Shown here: piece by piece, positions 1 through 6,816 of the stretch
Numbering within the stretch: the stretch's first letter is position 1
Layout: each line of letters opens with the position of its first letter
NCBI GenBank assembly: GCA_023412975.1
Contig: JAEZRB010000028.1
Location: 1 to 34,521, forward strand
Length of the DNA: 34,521 bases
Reading direction: 5' to 3'
Origin: Bacteroidota bacterium
GTDB lineage: Bacteria; Bacteroidota; Bacteroidia; Chitinophagales; Chitinophagaceae
Program-made: the position numbers and the translations under genes
Notes under the pieces: generated by a model
What the model was told of the DNA's origin: nothing
The model's input: the letters and a program-made list of their open reading frames with translations, nothing else
Databases searched by the model: none

Positions 1-513
1 GCGTTCAACCCCGACCAGCCCTATCATGATGTAAAGGAAATTATTGAAGTGAAGCCAGAGGAGGAGGAAGAAAAACAGACATGGTGGTATTATGTTGCCG
101 GGGGGGTGCTGGCCCTGCTATTGCTGATCTTACTGCTGCGCAGAAAAAAGAAACTTGTGGTACAGGTGGTGGAAGCGCCTCCCGATCCATACCAGACGGC
201 CCTTGAGCAATTGCAGAAACTAAAGACTGATCAGCCCGGCGACGCCAAGCAGTATTATTCCAGGCTTGTTGATATTTTCAGGATATACGTTGCAGAGAAA
301 AAAGGTGTGCATTCACTGCAGGCTACTTCCGATGACCTGGTGATTCAATTGAAGGCGCTAGGCATGGAAAAAGCAGGCTATGATCAGTTGGTGCAATCGC
401 TCCGGCAGGCCGATTTTGTAAAATTCGCAAAGTTTGTTCCTACACCGGAAGACGACAGACAAGCATTTGAGACCATATACCGATCCATTCAACAAATAGA
501 ACAATTGCCCTGA
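1..513 (+). CDS. Membrane-anchored Bat-operon protein (DUF4381/BatD-tail-like), 5' end missing
   Basis: The reading frame is open from base 1, so the gene is cut by the left edge; the GTG at 49 is only an internal codon and should not be taken as the start. What remains is an acidic stretch (EEEEEK), one membrane segment (WWYYVAGG to LILLL), a basic stop-transfer run (RRKKK), and a cytoplasmic helical domain of about 115 residues with an FVKFAKFVP motif near the end. That layout matches the C-terminal half of DUF4381/BatD-like proteins in MoxR-DUF58-VWA operons of Bacteroidota. Its stop TGA overlaps the ATG of the VWA gene by one base (TGATG), so the two are very probably translationally coupled. 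Function is inferred from position: an accessory subunit of a membrane VWA complex linked to envelope or stress functions. The exact family name is less certain than the operon assignment. Confidence 0.7.
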   Translation, partial: AFNPDQPYHDVKEIIEVKPEEEEEKQTWWYYVAGGVLALLLLILLLRRKKKLVVQVVEAPPDPYQTALEQLQKLKTDQPGDAKQYYSRLVDIFRIYVAEKKGVHSLQATSDDLVIQLKALGMEKAGYDQLVQSLRQADFVKFAKFVPTPEDDRQAFETIYRSIQQIEQLP

Positions 514-1523
514 TGCTATACGACTGGTTTAGACATATGGATTTTGCGTATCCCGAAAACTTCATGTTGCTGGGTTTGATTCCGTTGATGGTCTGGTGGT
601 ATCTAAAGAAGCATGATCGGCGCCAACCATCCGTAAAAGTGTCATCCGCCCGGGCTTTTGATGTAAAGACAGCAAAGAATTACCTGCGCCATATTCCCTT
701 TATACTTCGATTACTGGCGGTTGCTGCCCTGGTAATAGCCCTGGCGAGACCACAAACCCGGAATGATCAGCGGCAGACGATAGGGGAAGGGATCGATATC
801 GTGTTGTGTATGGACGTGAGTGGCAGCATGGGCTCGCGGGATATCTTACCCTCGCGGATGGAGGTAGCTAAAGAGGTGGCGATTGACTTTGTAATGGGCA
901 GACCTGTTGACCGCATTGGCCTTGTGATCTTTTCTGGTGAAGCTTTTTCACAGGTACCTATCACCACAGACAGGAATACGCTAATTGCACAGATCCAGTC
1001 GCTGCAAAGCAGGCGGTACCTGAAGGATGGAACAGTGATCGGTGAGGGTTTGGCTACAGCAGTAGACAGGCTGTCAAAAAGTAATGCCAAAAGCAAGGTG
1101 ATCATACTGATCACAGACGGGAAGGAAGATGCCCCGGATTCAAGACTGATCGATCCACTTACGGCGTTGGAGATAGCTAAGTCGCATGGCGTGAAAGTTT
1201 ATTCCATCGGCATGGGTGTTGTGCCGTCCACCGTGGACGAACAAACCGGTAGCCCGGGTACGAGATCGCCGGCTGTTGATTTCATAGATGAGCAGTTGCT
1301 GCGAAGAATAGCCGACGAGACTGGCGGGAAATATTTCCGTGCTAAGGACAAGGAAGGTCTTAGAAATATCTACAACCAGATCGACCAGTTGGAAAAATCT
1401 AAAGTAGAATACACTTCCTATAAACGATACGAGGAACTCTTTCTTCCTTTGGCGCTCGCCGCGCTTGGGTTTTTATTTTTGGAGATCTTACTCCGGCTGA
1501 CGATACTTCGGCGGTTCCCATAA
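513..1523 (+). CDS. batA: BatA-like VWA-domain membrane protein
   Basis: This 336-residue protein has two N-terminal membrane segments (about residues 16-31 and 63-79), a von Willebrand A domain (about 93-290) and a C-terminal membrane segment (about 311-331), the BatA/BatB layout. The metal-ion-dependent adhesion site is intact: DVSGS with D101, S103 and S105, T174 in KDGTVIG, and D202 in ITDGKED. Such proteins are thought to form periplasmic-facing complexes with MoxR ATPases; in Bacteroides they were named for aerotolerance, but the molecular role is poorly known. It overlaps the preceding gene by one base. A second VWA gene (batB), a TPR protein (batC) and batD usually follow, but here the operon ends in a repeat array. 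A later Met at residue 9 (base 537) is a possible alternative start. BatA rather than BatB is chosen from gene order and is not certain. Confidence 0.85.
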   Translation: MLYDWFRHMDFAYPENFMLLGLIPLMVWWYLKKHDRRQPSVKVSSARAFDVKTAKNYLRHIPFILRLLAVAALVIALARPQTRNDQRQTIGEGIDIVLCMDVSGSMGSRDILPSRMEVAKEVAIDFVMGRPVDRIGLVIFSGEAFSQVPITTDRNTLIAQIQSLQSRRYLKDGTVIGEGLATAVDRLSKSNAKSKVIILITDGKEDAPDSRLIDPLTALEIAKSHGVKVYSIGMGVVPSTVDEQTGSPGTRSPAVDFIDEQLLRRIADETGGKYFRAKDKEGLRNIYNQIDQLEKSKVEYTSYKRYEELFLPLALAALGFLFLEILLRLTILRRFP

Positions 1524-1546
1524 TGAGTTTACGCTGTGTTTTTTTC

Positions 1547-1816
1547 GGTCACGGAGGCCACAGAGTTTTGCACGAAGGGCACAGAGGAATTCATCTAACC
1601 TCCGTGATTTCCGTGTTTCCTCCGTGCACTCCGTGTCCTTTTTGGTCACAGAGGCCACGGAGTGTTGCACGAAGAGCACAAAGGAGTTCATTAATCGTCG
1701 TGTTCCCGTGATTCCTCCTCTTCGTGTCCTTTTTTGGTCTCGAAGTTCACTGAGTTCAAGGCAAAGGGCAGGAGATATCCATCGCCAACATTCGTGCTAT
1801 TCGTGTCATTCGTGGC
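1547..1816. repeat. Three tandem degenerate hairpin repeats (CACGGAG-type)
   Basis: This fills the 318-base stretch between batA and rsgA, which holds no credible gene. Units begin near 1547, 1644 and 1736 (periods 97 and 92). Each unit has a purine-rich left arm built of CACGGAG/CACAGAG-like words and a right arm that is its approximate reverse complement (CCTCCGTG, TTCCGTG, CTCCGTG), separated by a short ATTCAT-containing loop. In the first unit the arms are 1547-1587 and 1599-1638. The first two units are close copies; the third is more decayed. Short frames across it give low-complexity peptides of the kind seen as false ORFs in many genomes. From memory, similar CACGGAG strings are dispersed in Bacteroidota, Planctomycetes and others; I could not check this. 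Confidence 0.85.
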
Positions 1817-1841
1817 TAAACATTCCCGAAATTCGCATGGT

Positions 1842-2768
1842 ATGAAGGCATTGGTTTATAAATCCACTGGCAGTTGGTATACCGTGAAAGATGAAGCCGG
1901 TAACTGGCATAATGCCCGGATAAAGGGTGTTTTTAAGATAGATAGCATCACAAGCACCAACCCGGTAGCCGTGGGTGATGAGGTAGATATCGAAATAGAA
2001 GACGAAGGGGAAAACACCGCGATGATCACAGCCATACACCCCCGGAGAAATTATATCAATCGTCAGTCACCGCGATTCAAACACCAGCATCATATCGTAG
2101 CATCTAATCTTGACCAGTCGCTACTTGTAGCCACAATAAAAGAACCACGTACCTCACAGGGATTTATCGATCGGTTTTTGGTGGCTTCGGAAATGTTTCA
2201 TGTAAAAGCCCTGATTGTATTTAACAAGGCGGATCTTTTTAAAAAGAAGGACCTGGAAAAGTATGAGGCGATGAAACAAATGTACCAGGATGTGGGCTAT
2301 GGTGTTTTCCTGACCAGCACGATTGATGGAGCTGGTATTGAAGAGCTGAAACAGGAACTAAAAGGAAAGACGACACTGGTAAGCGGGCATAGTGGTGTAG
2401 GCAAATCCTCCCTGTTGAATATGATTTTTCCCGGCATGAACTTAAAAACCGGTGAGATCAGTGGGTGGAGCGGGAAAGGACAGCATACCACCACTTTCGC
2501 AGAGATGTTTGATCTTCCTTTCGGTGGTCGTATTATCGATACGCCCGGTATGCGTGAATTTGGACTTGTTGATATTTCAAAGCAAGAAGTGTCGCATTAT
2601 TTCCCGGAATTGCGGGAACGGCTCAATGATTGCCAGTTTAATAATTGTATGCATGTCAATGAACCGGGTTGTGCGGTAAAACAGGCTGTCGCGGATGGGG
2701 ATATCCATGAGGACCGTTATGTGAGCTATGTAAATATTATGGAATCTATCGAAGAGAAGAGTTATTGA
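1842..2768 (+). CDS. rsgA: Small ribosomal subunit biogenesis GTPase RsgA
   Basis: RsgA is a circularly permuted GTPase that acts late in 30S subunit maturation. The 308-residue protein has an N-terminal OB-fold (about 1-70), then G motifs in permuted order: NKAD (G4, 128-131), GHSGVGKSS (G1, 182-190) and DTPG (G3, 233-236). The C-terminal zinc site is complete, with C264, C269, H271 and C277. Length is normal for the family. I chose ATG 1842 because the protein then starts with the usual OB-fold strand MKALVYKSTG; the frame stays open upstream to 1734, but that part is translated repeat DNA. No clear ribosome binding site is visible. The gene stands alone, with 216 bases to the next one. Its promoter must lie in or next to the repeat array. 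Confidence 0.97.
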   Translation: MKALVYKSTGSWYTVKDEAGNWHNARIKGVFKIDSITSTNPVAVGDEVDIEIEDEGENTAMITAIHPRRNYINRQSPRFKHQHHIVASNLDQSLLVATIKEPRTSQGFIDRFLVASEMFHVKALIVFNKADLFKKKDLEKYEAMKQMYQDVGYGVFLTSTIDGAGIEELKQELKGKTTLVSGHSGVGKSSLLNMIFPGMNLKTGEISGWSGKGQHTTTFAEMFDLPFGGRIIDTPGMREFGLVDISKQEVSHYFPELRERLNDCQFNNCMHVNEPGCAVKQAVADGDIHEDRYVSYVNIMESIEEKSY

Positions 2769-2984
2769 TCGGATACTTAGGAATTGCAGGCCACTTGAAA
2801 AATGGGCGATTTAGGACCCGAAATACAGGCAGGAAGGACCTTTGGTGTATTAGATTGAGAAAAAAATTTCACCTAAGGTTTTGGGATGGTGTGACTTGTG
2901 TGCAGGCGACCCGCCGGTCAGTAATTCTACTATAGTAAAAGCAATTTCTAATTTTTACTTTCGTTATACCAATATAAATAATGA

Positions 2985-3167
2985 ATGAGATACCTTTTGA
3001 CGATCATAACGATGCTTTGCCTGGTAATTGCGGTGTCCTCGTGCAATTTGTTCAAACCTAAATACGGGTGTCCGACAAACGGTAAAAATATTGGTGCTGA
3101 AAAGCTGGCTGCCGGCGATCCTGATGCAGAGAAAGCTGCCAGGAAGGCGAAAAAATTCCGGAATTAA
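2985..3167 (+). CDS. Small lipoprotein, 60 residues, unknown function
   Basis: A short protein with a clear lipoprotein signal: MRYLL, a hydrophobic core (TIITMLCLVIAV) and lipobox VSSC with the modified cysteine at residue 20. The mature part is only about 40 residues and contains KYGCPTNGKNIGAEKL followed by an Ala/Lys-rich helix (AEKAARKAKKFRN). I recall similar tiny lipoproteins in Chitinophagaceae, but no function. The ATG at 2985 is preferred over the overlapping ATG at 2981, which is in another frame. A TACTTTCG box at 2956-2963 resembles a Bacteroidota -7 element, although no good -33 box accompanies it. No operon partner is evident; the next gene starts 75 bases downstream. Confidence 0.75.
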   Translation: MRYLLTIITMLCLVIAVSSCNLFKPKYGCPTNGKNIGAEKLAAGDPDAEKAARKAKKFRN

Positions 3168-3242
3168 TTGGAATCAGAGCAGCCTTTTTCCCTTTATCCA
3201 AGTCTTATAGTAAAGCCATTAAACACCCTAAAAACGTTTACT

Positions 3243-3569
3243 ATGAGTCTCACTTTACGTACCACCCTCGGATGCACGGAAGCTGTGTTGGCGGATGATG
3301 GCAACCTCAACCTTTTTTACCAGGTCGCTGGCATTATCAACGATGATCTTCGCATCAAGTTTCTGAATAAAGAAGATGAATTTGATTCCATCAATTGGGA
3401 TTTTAAATACAAAGGTCATCCCCTGACCCTGCGCTATGATATTTATAACGGGATTTCTGTTCACCCTACCAAAACGCAGGCAGCGCTGCCGAAAGACAAC
3501 CAGGCAGTCGTAGAACTGGCGAATATCCTGGAAGGAAAATTGTTTAACCCGTTAAAGAATATCGCCTAA
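3243..3569 (+). CDS. Conserved small hypothetical protein, 108 residues
   Basis: I do not recognise this family. The ATG at 3243 gives a soluble protein of 108 residues with no signal peptide and no membrane segment. The frame runs further upstream only through a TTG at 3168, so the ATG is preferred. The composition looks like a real alpha/beta protein: a Cys in TLGCTEAVL, an acidic stretch (NKEDEFDSINWDFKYKG) and an amphipathic C-terminal helix (DNQAVVELANILEGKLFNP). The minus-strand frame across it is a shadow. It lies between the small lipoprotein (same strand) and the convergent carbonic-anhydrase-like gene, whose stop is only 9 bases away, and no terminator is visible between them. Confidence 0.6.
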   Translation: MSLTLRTTLGCTEAVLADDGNLNLFYQVAGIINDDLRIKFLNKEDEFDSINWDFKYKGHPLTLRYDIYNGISVHPTKTQAALPKDNQAVVELANILEGKLFNPLKNIA

Positions 3570-3578
3570 CCGTTATCC

Positions 3579-4103
3579 TCACTTGTCTTTGTCCCTAAAC
3601 CAGTCCGAGTATTTCACATAGTTGTTGGCGATACGATTGATCTCGCCGTGAATGAGTTCCTGTGAAATACTTTTTACTTTCTTCGCCGGCACACCAGCAT
3701 AAATGCTTCCGGCTTCGCAAATAGTATTTTCCAACACCACGGCGCCTGCGGCAATAATGGTATCACTATGCACCACCGCATTGTCCATAATAATCGCTCC
3801 CATGCCCACCAATACATTATCATGAAGTGTGCAGCCATGTACGATCGCGTTATGGCCTATTGAAACATTATTACCAATTGTCGTCCCACATTTCTGATAA
3901 GTGCAGTGGATCACAGCCCCGTCCTGTACATTGACGCGGTTACCCATCTTTATAAAATTCACATCACCGCGGATAACGGTATTGAACCAGGCACTGCAGT
4001 CGTCACCCATCACTACATTACCAACAATGGTGGCATTGGGAGCAAGAAAACAATTCTTGCCTGTTATGGGAAATTTGTCTTCCACGGGTAATATTAATGG
4101 CAT
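3579..4103 (-). CDS. Gamma-carbonic-anhydrase family protein (YrdA/PaaY-like)
   Basis: A 174-residue left-handed beta-helix protein made of hexapeptide repeats (IVGNVVMGDD, VIRGDV, VSIGHNAIV, VLVGMGAII). The three zinc-binding histidines of the gamma-CA family are present: H66 (VIHC), H84 and H89 (GHNAIVHGC). R45, D47 and Q60 (VIRGD, NVQDG) also match the conserved trimer-interface and active-site positions. Many family members have weak or no carbonic anhydrase activity, so CO2 hydration is possible but unproven; acyltransferase or thioesterase roles are also known for relatives. The longer frame starts at a TTG (4139); the ATG at 4103 fits the usual short N-terminus (MPLILPVEDKFPI). It is divergent from the aminotransferase, with about 120 bases between them. 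Confidence 0.85.
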   Translation of the reverse strand: MPLILPVEDKFPITGKNCFLAPNATIVGNVVMGDDCSAWFNTVIRGDVNFIKMGNRVNVQDGAVIHCTYQKCGTTIGNNVSIGHNAIVHGCTLHDNVLVGMGAIIMDNAVVHSDTIIAAGAVVLENTICEAGSIYAGVPAKKVKSISQELIHGEINRIANNYVKYSDWFRDKDK

Positions 4104-4223
4104 AGCAGGAAATTTTAAGTCGGTAAAATGATGTATCAAATATCTGAAATCAATCCCGCATTAAGACGACACCGGTGCAGATAGAATTGGGATGATTAGA
4201 TTTTTTGCGTTATTTGCCTCAGC

Positions 4224-5405
4224 ATGAATCAACGCGAACTTTTCTTACGTCATGTTGGCCAAACATCCACCGCTCCCCTGGCACTCGAGATTTCCCGTGC
4301 TGCAGGTAGTATGTTATATGGCGCAGATGGAAAAGAATATATCGACCTGATCGGTGGTATCAGTGTAGCCAATACCGGTCACCGGCACCCGGCCGTAATT
4401 GATGCCATCCACAAGCAGCTCGATGCTTACCTGCATATTATGGTGTATGGTGAGTTTGTGGAAACGCCGCAGGTGCAATATGCGAAACTGCTAACTGATC
4501 ATTTGCCCAAAACGTTGAACAGCGTTTACTTCACAAATTCGGGTGCTGAAGCGGTAGAAGGCGCTATGAAGTTGGCGAAGCGGGTCACAAACCGGACGCA
4601 GATCATCGCATTCAACAATTCCTATCATGGTTCCACACAGGGCGCATTAAGTATGATCGGCAGTGAATACTGGCGTAATGCTTATCGTCCATTATTACCG
4701 GGGATCCATCACCTGGAGTACAATTCATTTGATTCGCTTAAAGAGATCAATAAACATACTGCCTGCGTATTTGCCGAGACTATACAAGGCGAAGCCGGTG
4801 TGAAAGCCCCTTCCAAAGAATGGTTGCAGGCGTTGAGAGAGAGATGTACTGAAACAGGCACCCTGCTGGTACTTGATGAAATACAGGCAGGTTTTGGCAG
4901 GACGGGCAAACTTTGGGGATTTGAGCATTTCGATTTTGTACCCGATATATTGCTTTTGGGAAAAGCACTGGGTGGCGGTATGCCGCTAGGCGCATTTATT
5001 TCTTCAAAAAACCTAATGGATACCCTGGCGGAAAACCCGGTACTGGGTCATATCACCACGTTCGGGGGTCACCCGGTTTGCTGCGCGGCAGGTATGGCAG
5101 CATTTAAGGTGTTGCTGGAAGAAAAGATTATAGATTCGATTTCACAAAAAGAGCAGCGATTTCTTTCACATTTGAAGAATGACAAAATCAGGAATATTAG
5201 CTCCTTTGGATTGTGGATGGCATTGAAGTTCGACTCATTTGAAACAGCAAAATCGGTGATCGACAAATGTATTGAACAAGGCGTTCTGACAGACTGGTTT
5301 TTGTTTGCATCCGACAGTCTCCGCATTTCACCTCCACTGGTTATATCAGGTGAGCAGATCGACCAGGCCTGCTCAGTTATCCTGAAAGCCATCAACAGCA
5401 AATAA
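4224..5405 (+). CDS. Class III PLP-dependent aminotransferase (acetylornithine/ornithine type)
   Basis: This 393-residue fold-type I enzyme belongs to the ornithine/acetylornithine/4-aminobutyrate aminotransferase group. Visible marks are the N-terminal GKEYIDLIGGISVANTGH segment, the PLP-phosphate region TNSGAEAVEGAMKLA, the metal-free signature DEIQAGFGRTGKLWGFEH, and the Schiff-base lysine K247 in LLLGKALGGGMPLGAF. Length is typical. Substrate cannot be settled from sequence: no arginine or lysine biosynthesis genes sit nearby, so it is named only as an aspartate-aminotransferase-family (class III) enzyme. The ATG at 4224 leaves the expected short N-terminus. It seems to be a single gene, ending 65 bases before the small membrane protein, with no obvious hairpin between. 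Confidence 0.88.
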   Translation: MNQRELFLRHVGQTSTAPLALEISRAAGSMLYGADGKEYIDLIGGISVANTGHRHPAVIDAIHKQLDAYLHIMVYGEFVETPQVQYAKLLTDHLPKTLNSVYFTNSGAEAVEGAMKLAKRVTNRTQIIAFNNSYHGSTQGALSMIGSEYWRNAYRPLLPGIHHLEYNSFDSLKEINKHTACVFAETIQGEAGVKAPSKEWLQALRERCTETGTLLVLDEIQAGFGRTGKLWGFEHFDFVPDILLLGKALGGGMPLGAFISSKNLMDTLAENPVLGHITTFGGHPVCCAAGMAAFKVLLEEKIIDSISQKEQRFLSHLKNDKIRNISSFGLWMALKFDSFETAKSVIDKCIEQGVLTDWFLFASDSLRISPPLVISGEQIDQACSVILKAINSK

Positions 5406-5470
5406 AATATTTCAATTGATAATAATATTAAGTTAAATTAGGCTACATTTTTTAACTTAAAACCATCATT

Positions 5471-5953
5471 ATGAGAAAATGTCTTTTGCTTGTTACGGCA
5501 GTCTGTTTCACTTTTGCCTCTATTGCATCCTTAACTCCGAAGAACCCCCCTCTGAAAGCAAGCGAAGTTTTCATTCCCATTGGCAATTCCGGTGAGCGCA
5601 TTTCATTACTCGATCTTTCGCAGCTGAAGATCCGGGAATACCAGGAGTTTACTGGTAAGAAAATGAAATTGATGGATAAGATAGCGTTCAAAGCAGCGCA
5701 ACGACAATTGAAAAATTCAATCAACTACGACGGCACTTTCAATTCGAAAAAAATTGAAAAATTTATTAAAAAAAGATCACTGGCTGGTGAAGGTTTTCAG
5801 GCAGGTGGTTTCTTCCTCGGATTTTTGCTGGGGCTGATCGGCGTGTTGATCGCTTACCTGATCAATGACGATCAAAAAAGAAATCGCGTTAAATGGGCCT
5901 GGCTGGGACTTGCAGCCTGGATCGTTATCCTGATTATCGCGTTGGTTGTTTAA
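5471..5953 (+). CDS. Small secreted/membrane protein with two C-terminal helices, unknown
   Basis: A 160-residue protein with an N-terminal signal peptide (MRKCLLLVTAVCFTFASIAS), a basic middle part rich in Lys (KMKLMDKIAFKAAQRQLKN, KKIEKFIKKRS) and two C-terminal membrane helices (GGFFLGFLLGLIGVLIAYLI and WAWLGLAAWIVILIIALVV) joined by a charged turn (NDDQKRNRVK). I recall similar proteins as uncharacterised in Bacteroidota; no catalytic motif is visible. The glycine-rich first helix could pack tightly or oligomerise, but this is inference. The gene is followed 21 bases later by a strong hairpin terminator shared with the convergent glpF. Confidence 0.65.
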   Translation: MRKCLLLVTAVCFTFASIASLTPKNPPLKASEVFIPIGNSGERISLLDLSQLKIREYQEFTGKKMKLMDKIAFKAAQRQLKNSINYDGTFNSKKIEKFIKKRSLAGEGFQAGGFFLGFLLGLIGVLIAYLINDDQKRNRVKWAWLGLAAWIVILIIALVV

Positions 5954-5974
5954 GTTTGAAATGAGTAAATAAAC

Positions 5975-6001
5975 AAGGGGAGCCCATCGGGCTCCCCTTT
6001 T
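5975..6001. terminator. Strong bidirectional hairpin terminator
   Basis: An 11-bp perfect stem, AAGGGGAGCCC (5975-5985) and GGGCTCCCCTT (5989-5999), closes a 3-base loop (ATC) and runs into TTTTATTAT on the plus strand. On the minus strand the same stem is followed by a T-rich tract (TTGTTTATTT). It sits between the convergent small membrane protein and glpF, so it can end both transcripts, including the long glycerol locus. Confidence 0.85.
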
Positions 6002-6037
6002 ATTATATAAAAATCTCTACCAGTGTTTGCCAGCATT

Positions 6038-6745
6038 TCATATCATTTGGTACAATGCTGCTGCCAGCAAACCACCAATGATAGGTCCCACTACCGGCAC
6101 CCAGGCATATCCCCAGTCGCTGTCACGTTTATCTTTGATCGGCAATAAAAAATGTGCGATACGTGGTCCCAGGTCGCGGGCCGGATTGATCGCATAACCG
6201 GTAGGTCCGCCCAGTGATAGTCCAATTCCCAATACCAATAGCCCTACGGGCAAGGCATCAAGGGCACCCATCGTAGCGGCCGATTTCGAGATATTCAAGG
6301 CGCCGAACAAAAGAACAAATGTGCCGGTGATCTCGGTAAGTAAATTATAAATCGGGTTGCGTATGGCAGGCCCTGTGCTGAATACAGCCAGTTTCAGATC
6401 CTTGTCTGCGGTGGCGTCAAAATGTTGCTTATAGGAAAGCCAGGCTATCACCGCACCAGTAAATGCGCCGCTAAGTTGGGCGGCAATAAAGGCGAGCAGA
6501 AGGGAAGAATCAAAATCACCAAAGGCTGCAAGGCCGATAGTAACGGCCGGATTCAAATGGCCGCTACCGCCAAGATGATTGGAAGTGTACACACCAATGA
6601 ACACGGCCATCGCCCAGCCAAAGGTGATGACGATCCATCCGCTGTTCTGACCTTTTGTTTTACTCAATATGACATTAGCTACGACACCAGCACCCATGAT
6701 GATGAGTAAAGCTGTGCCGACAAATTCGCCTAGAAATGGAGACAT
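6038..6745 (-). CDS. glpF: Aquaglyceroporin GlpF (MIP family)
   Basis: A 235-residue major-intrinsic-protein channel with six membrane helices and both pore motifs: NPA at 65-67 (GHLNPAVTIG) and NPA at 187-189. The second motif reads NPARDLGPR; Asp right after NPAR is typical of glycerol channels rather than pure water channels. It would let glycerol cross the inner membrane by diffusion. The frame is open upstream to 6814, but that stretch (PYSTIFNNIQPHSTS) is translated tandem repeat, and the family N-terminus begins at MSPFLGEFVGTALL, so ATG 6745 is chosen. It is the last gene of the minus-strand glycerol locus, directly after glpK, and ends at the hairpin terminator. Confidence 0.95.
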   Translation of the reverse strand: MSPFLGEFVGTALLIIMGAGVVANVILSKTKGQNSGWIVITFGWAMAVFIGVYTSNHLGGSGHLNPAVTIGLAAFGDFDSSLLLAFIAAQLSGAFTGAVIAWLSYKQHFDATADKDLKLAVFSTGPAIRNPIYNLLTEITGTFVLLFGALNISKSAATMGALDALPVGLLVLGIGLSLGGPTGYAINPARDLGPRIAHFLLPIKDKRDSDWGYAWVPVVGPIIGGLLAAALYQMI

Positions 6746-6760
6746 GGTAGATTGTTTTGA

Positions 6761-6810
6761 TGTTGAATGTGGTTGAATATTGTTGAATATGGTTGAATAT
6801 GGTTGAAGCG
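6761..6810. repeat. Five tandem 10-bp repeats in the glpK-glpF gap
   Basis: Five consecutive 10-base blocks follow one another exactly: TGTTGAATGT, GGTTGAATAT, TGTTGAATAT, GGTTGAATAT, GGTTGAAGCG. They fill most of the 71 bases between the glpK stop and the glpF ATG, so on the minus strand they lie in the glpF leader as repeated ATATTCAAC. The core GTTGAA is kept in all five. Possible roles are a regulator array on one face of the helix, an mRNA element, or a copy-number-variable spacer; the sequence alone does not decide. Confidence 0.9.
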
Positions 6811-6816
6811 TCAACT

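Noticed and set aside
1547..1816. CRISPR array
   Set aside because: The units are themselves long inverted repeats that adjoin each other without unique spacers, number only three, and no cas gene is near.
1734..1841. Upstream extension of rsgA by 36 codons
   Set aside because: The extension is repeat DNA and is absent from the normal RsgA N-terminus, which begins at MKALVYKSTG.
1523..1845. Several small frames in the repeat array between batA and rsgA (both strands)
   Set aside because: Their peptides are translated hairpin repeats (Arg, Ser, Val-rich low complexity) and overlap one another; no start signals.
2769..2984. 216-base gap after rsgA checked for a small RNA or gene remnant
   Set aside because: No stable hairpin, coding frame or known RNA motif was recognised, apart from a weak TACTTTCG box before the small lipoprotein.
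6761..6810. CRISPR or DNA uptake-type array
   Set aside because: Units are 10 bases with no spacers between them; this is a simple tandem repeat.
6746..6814. Upstream extension of glpF by 23 codons
   Set aside because: It only translates the 10-bp tandem repeats; the MIP family begins at MSPFLGEF.
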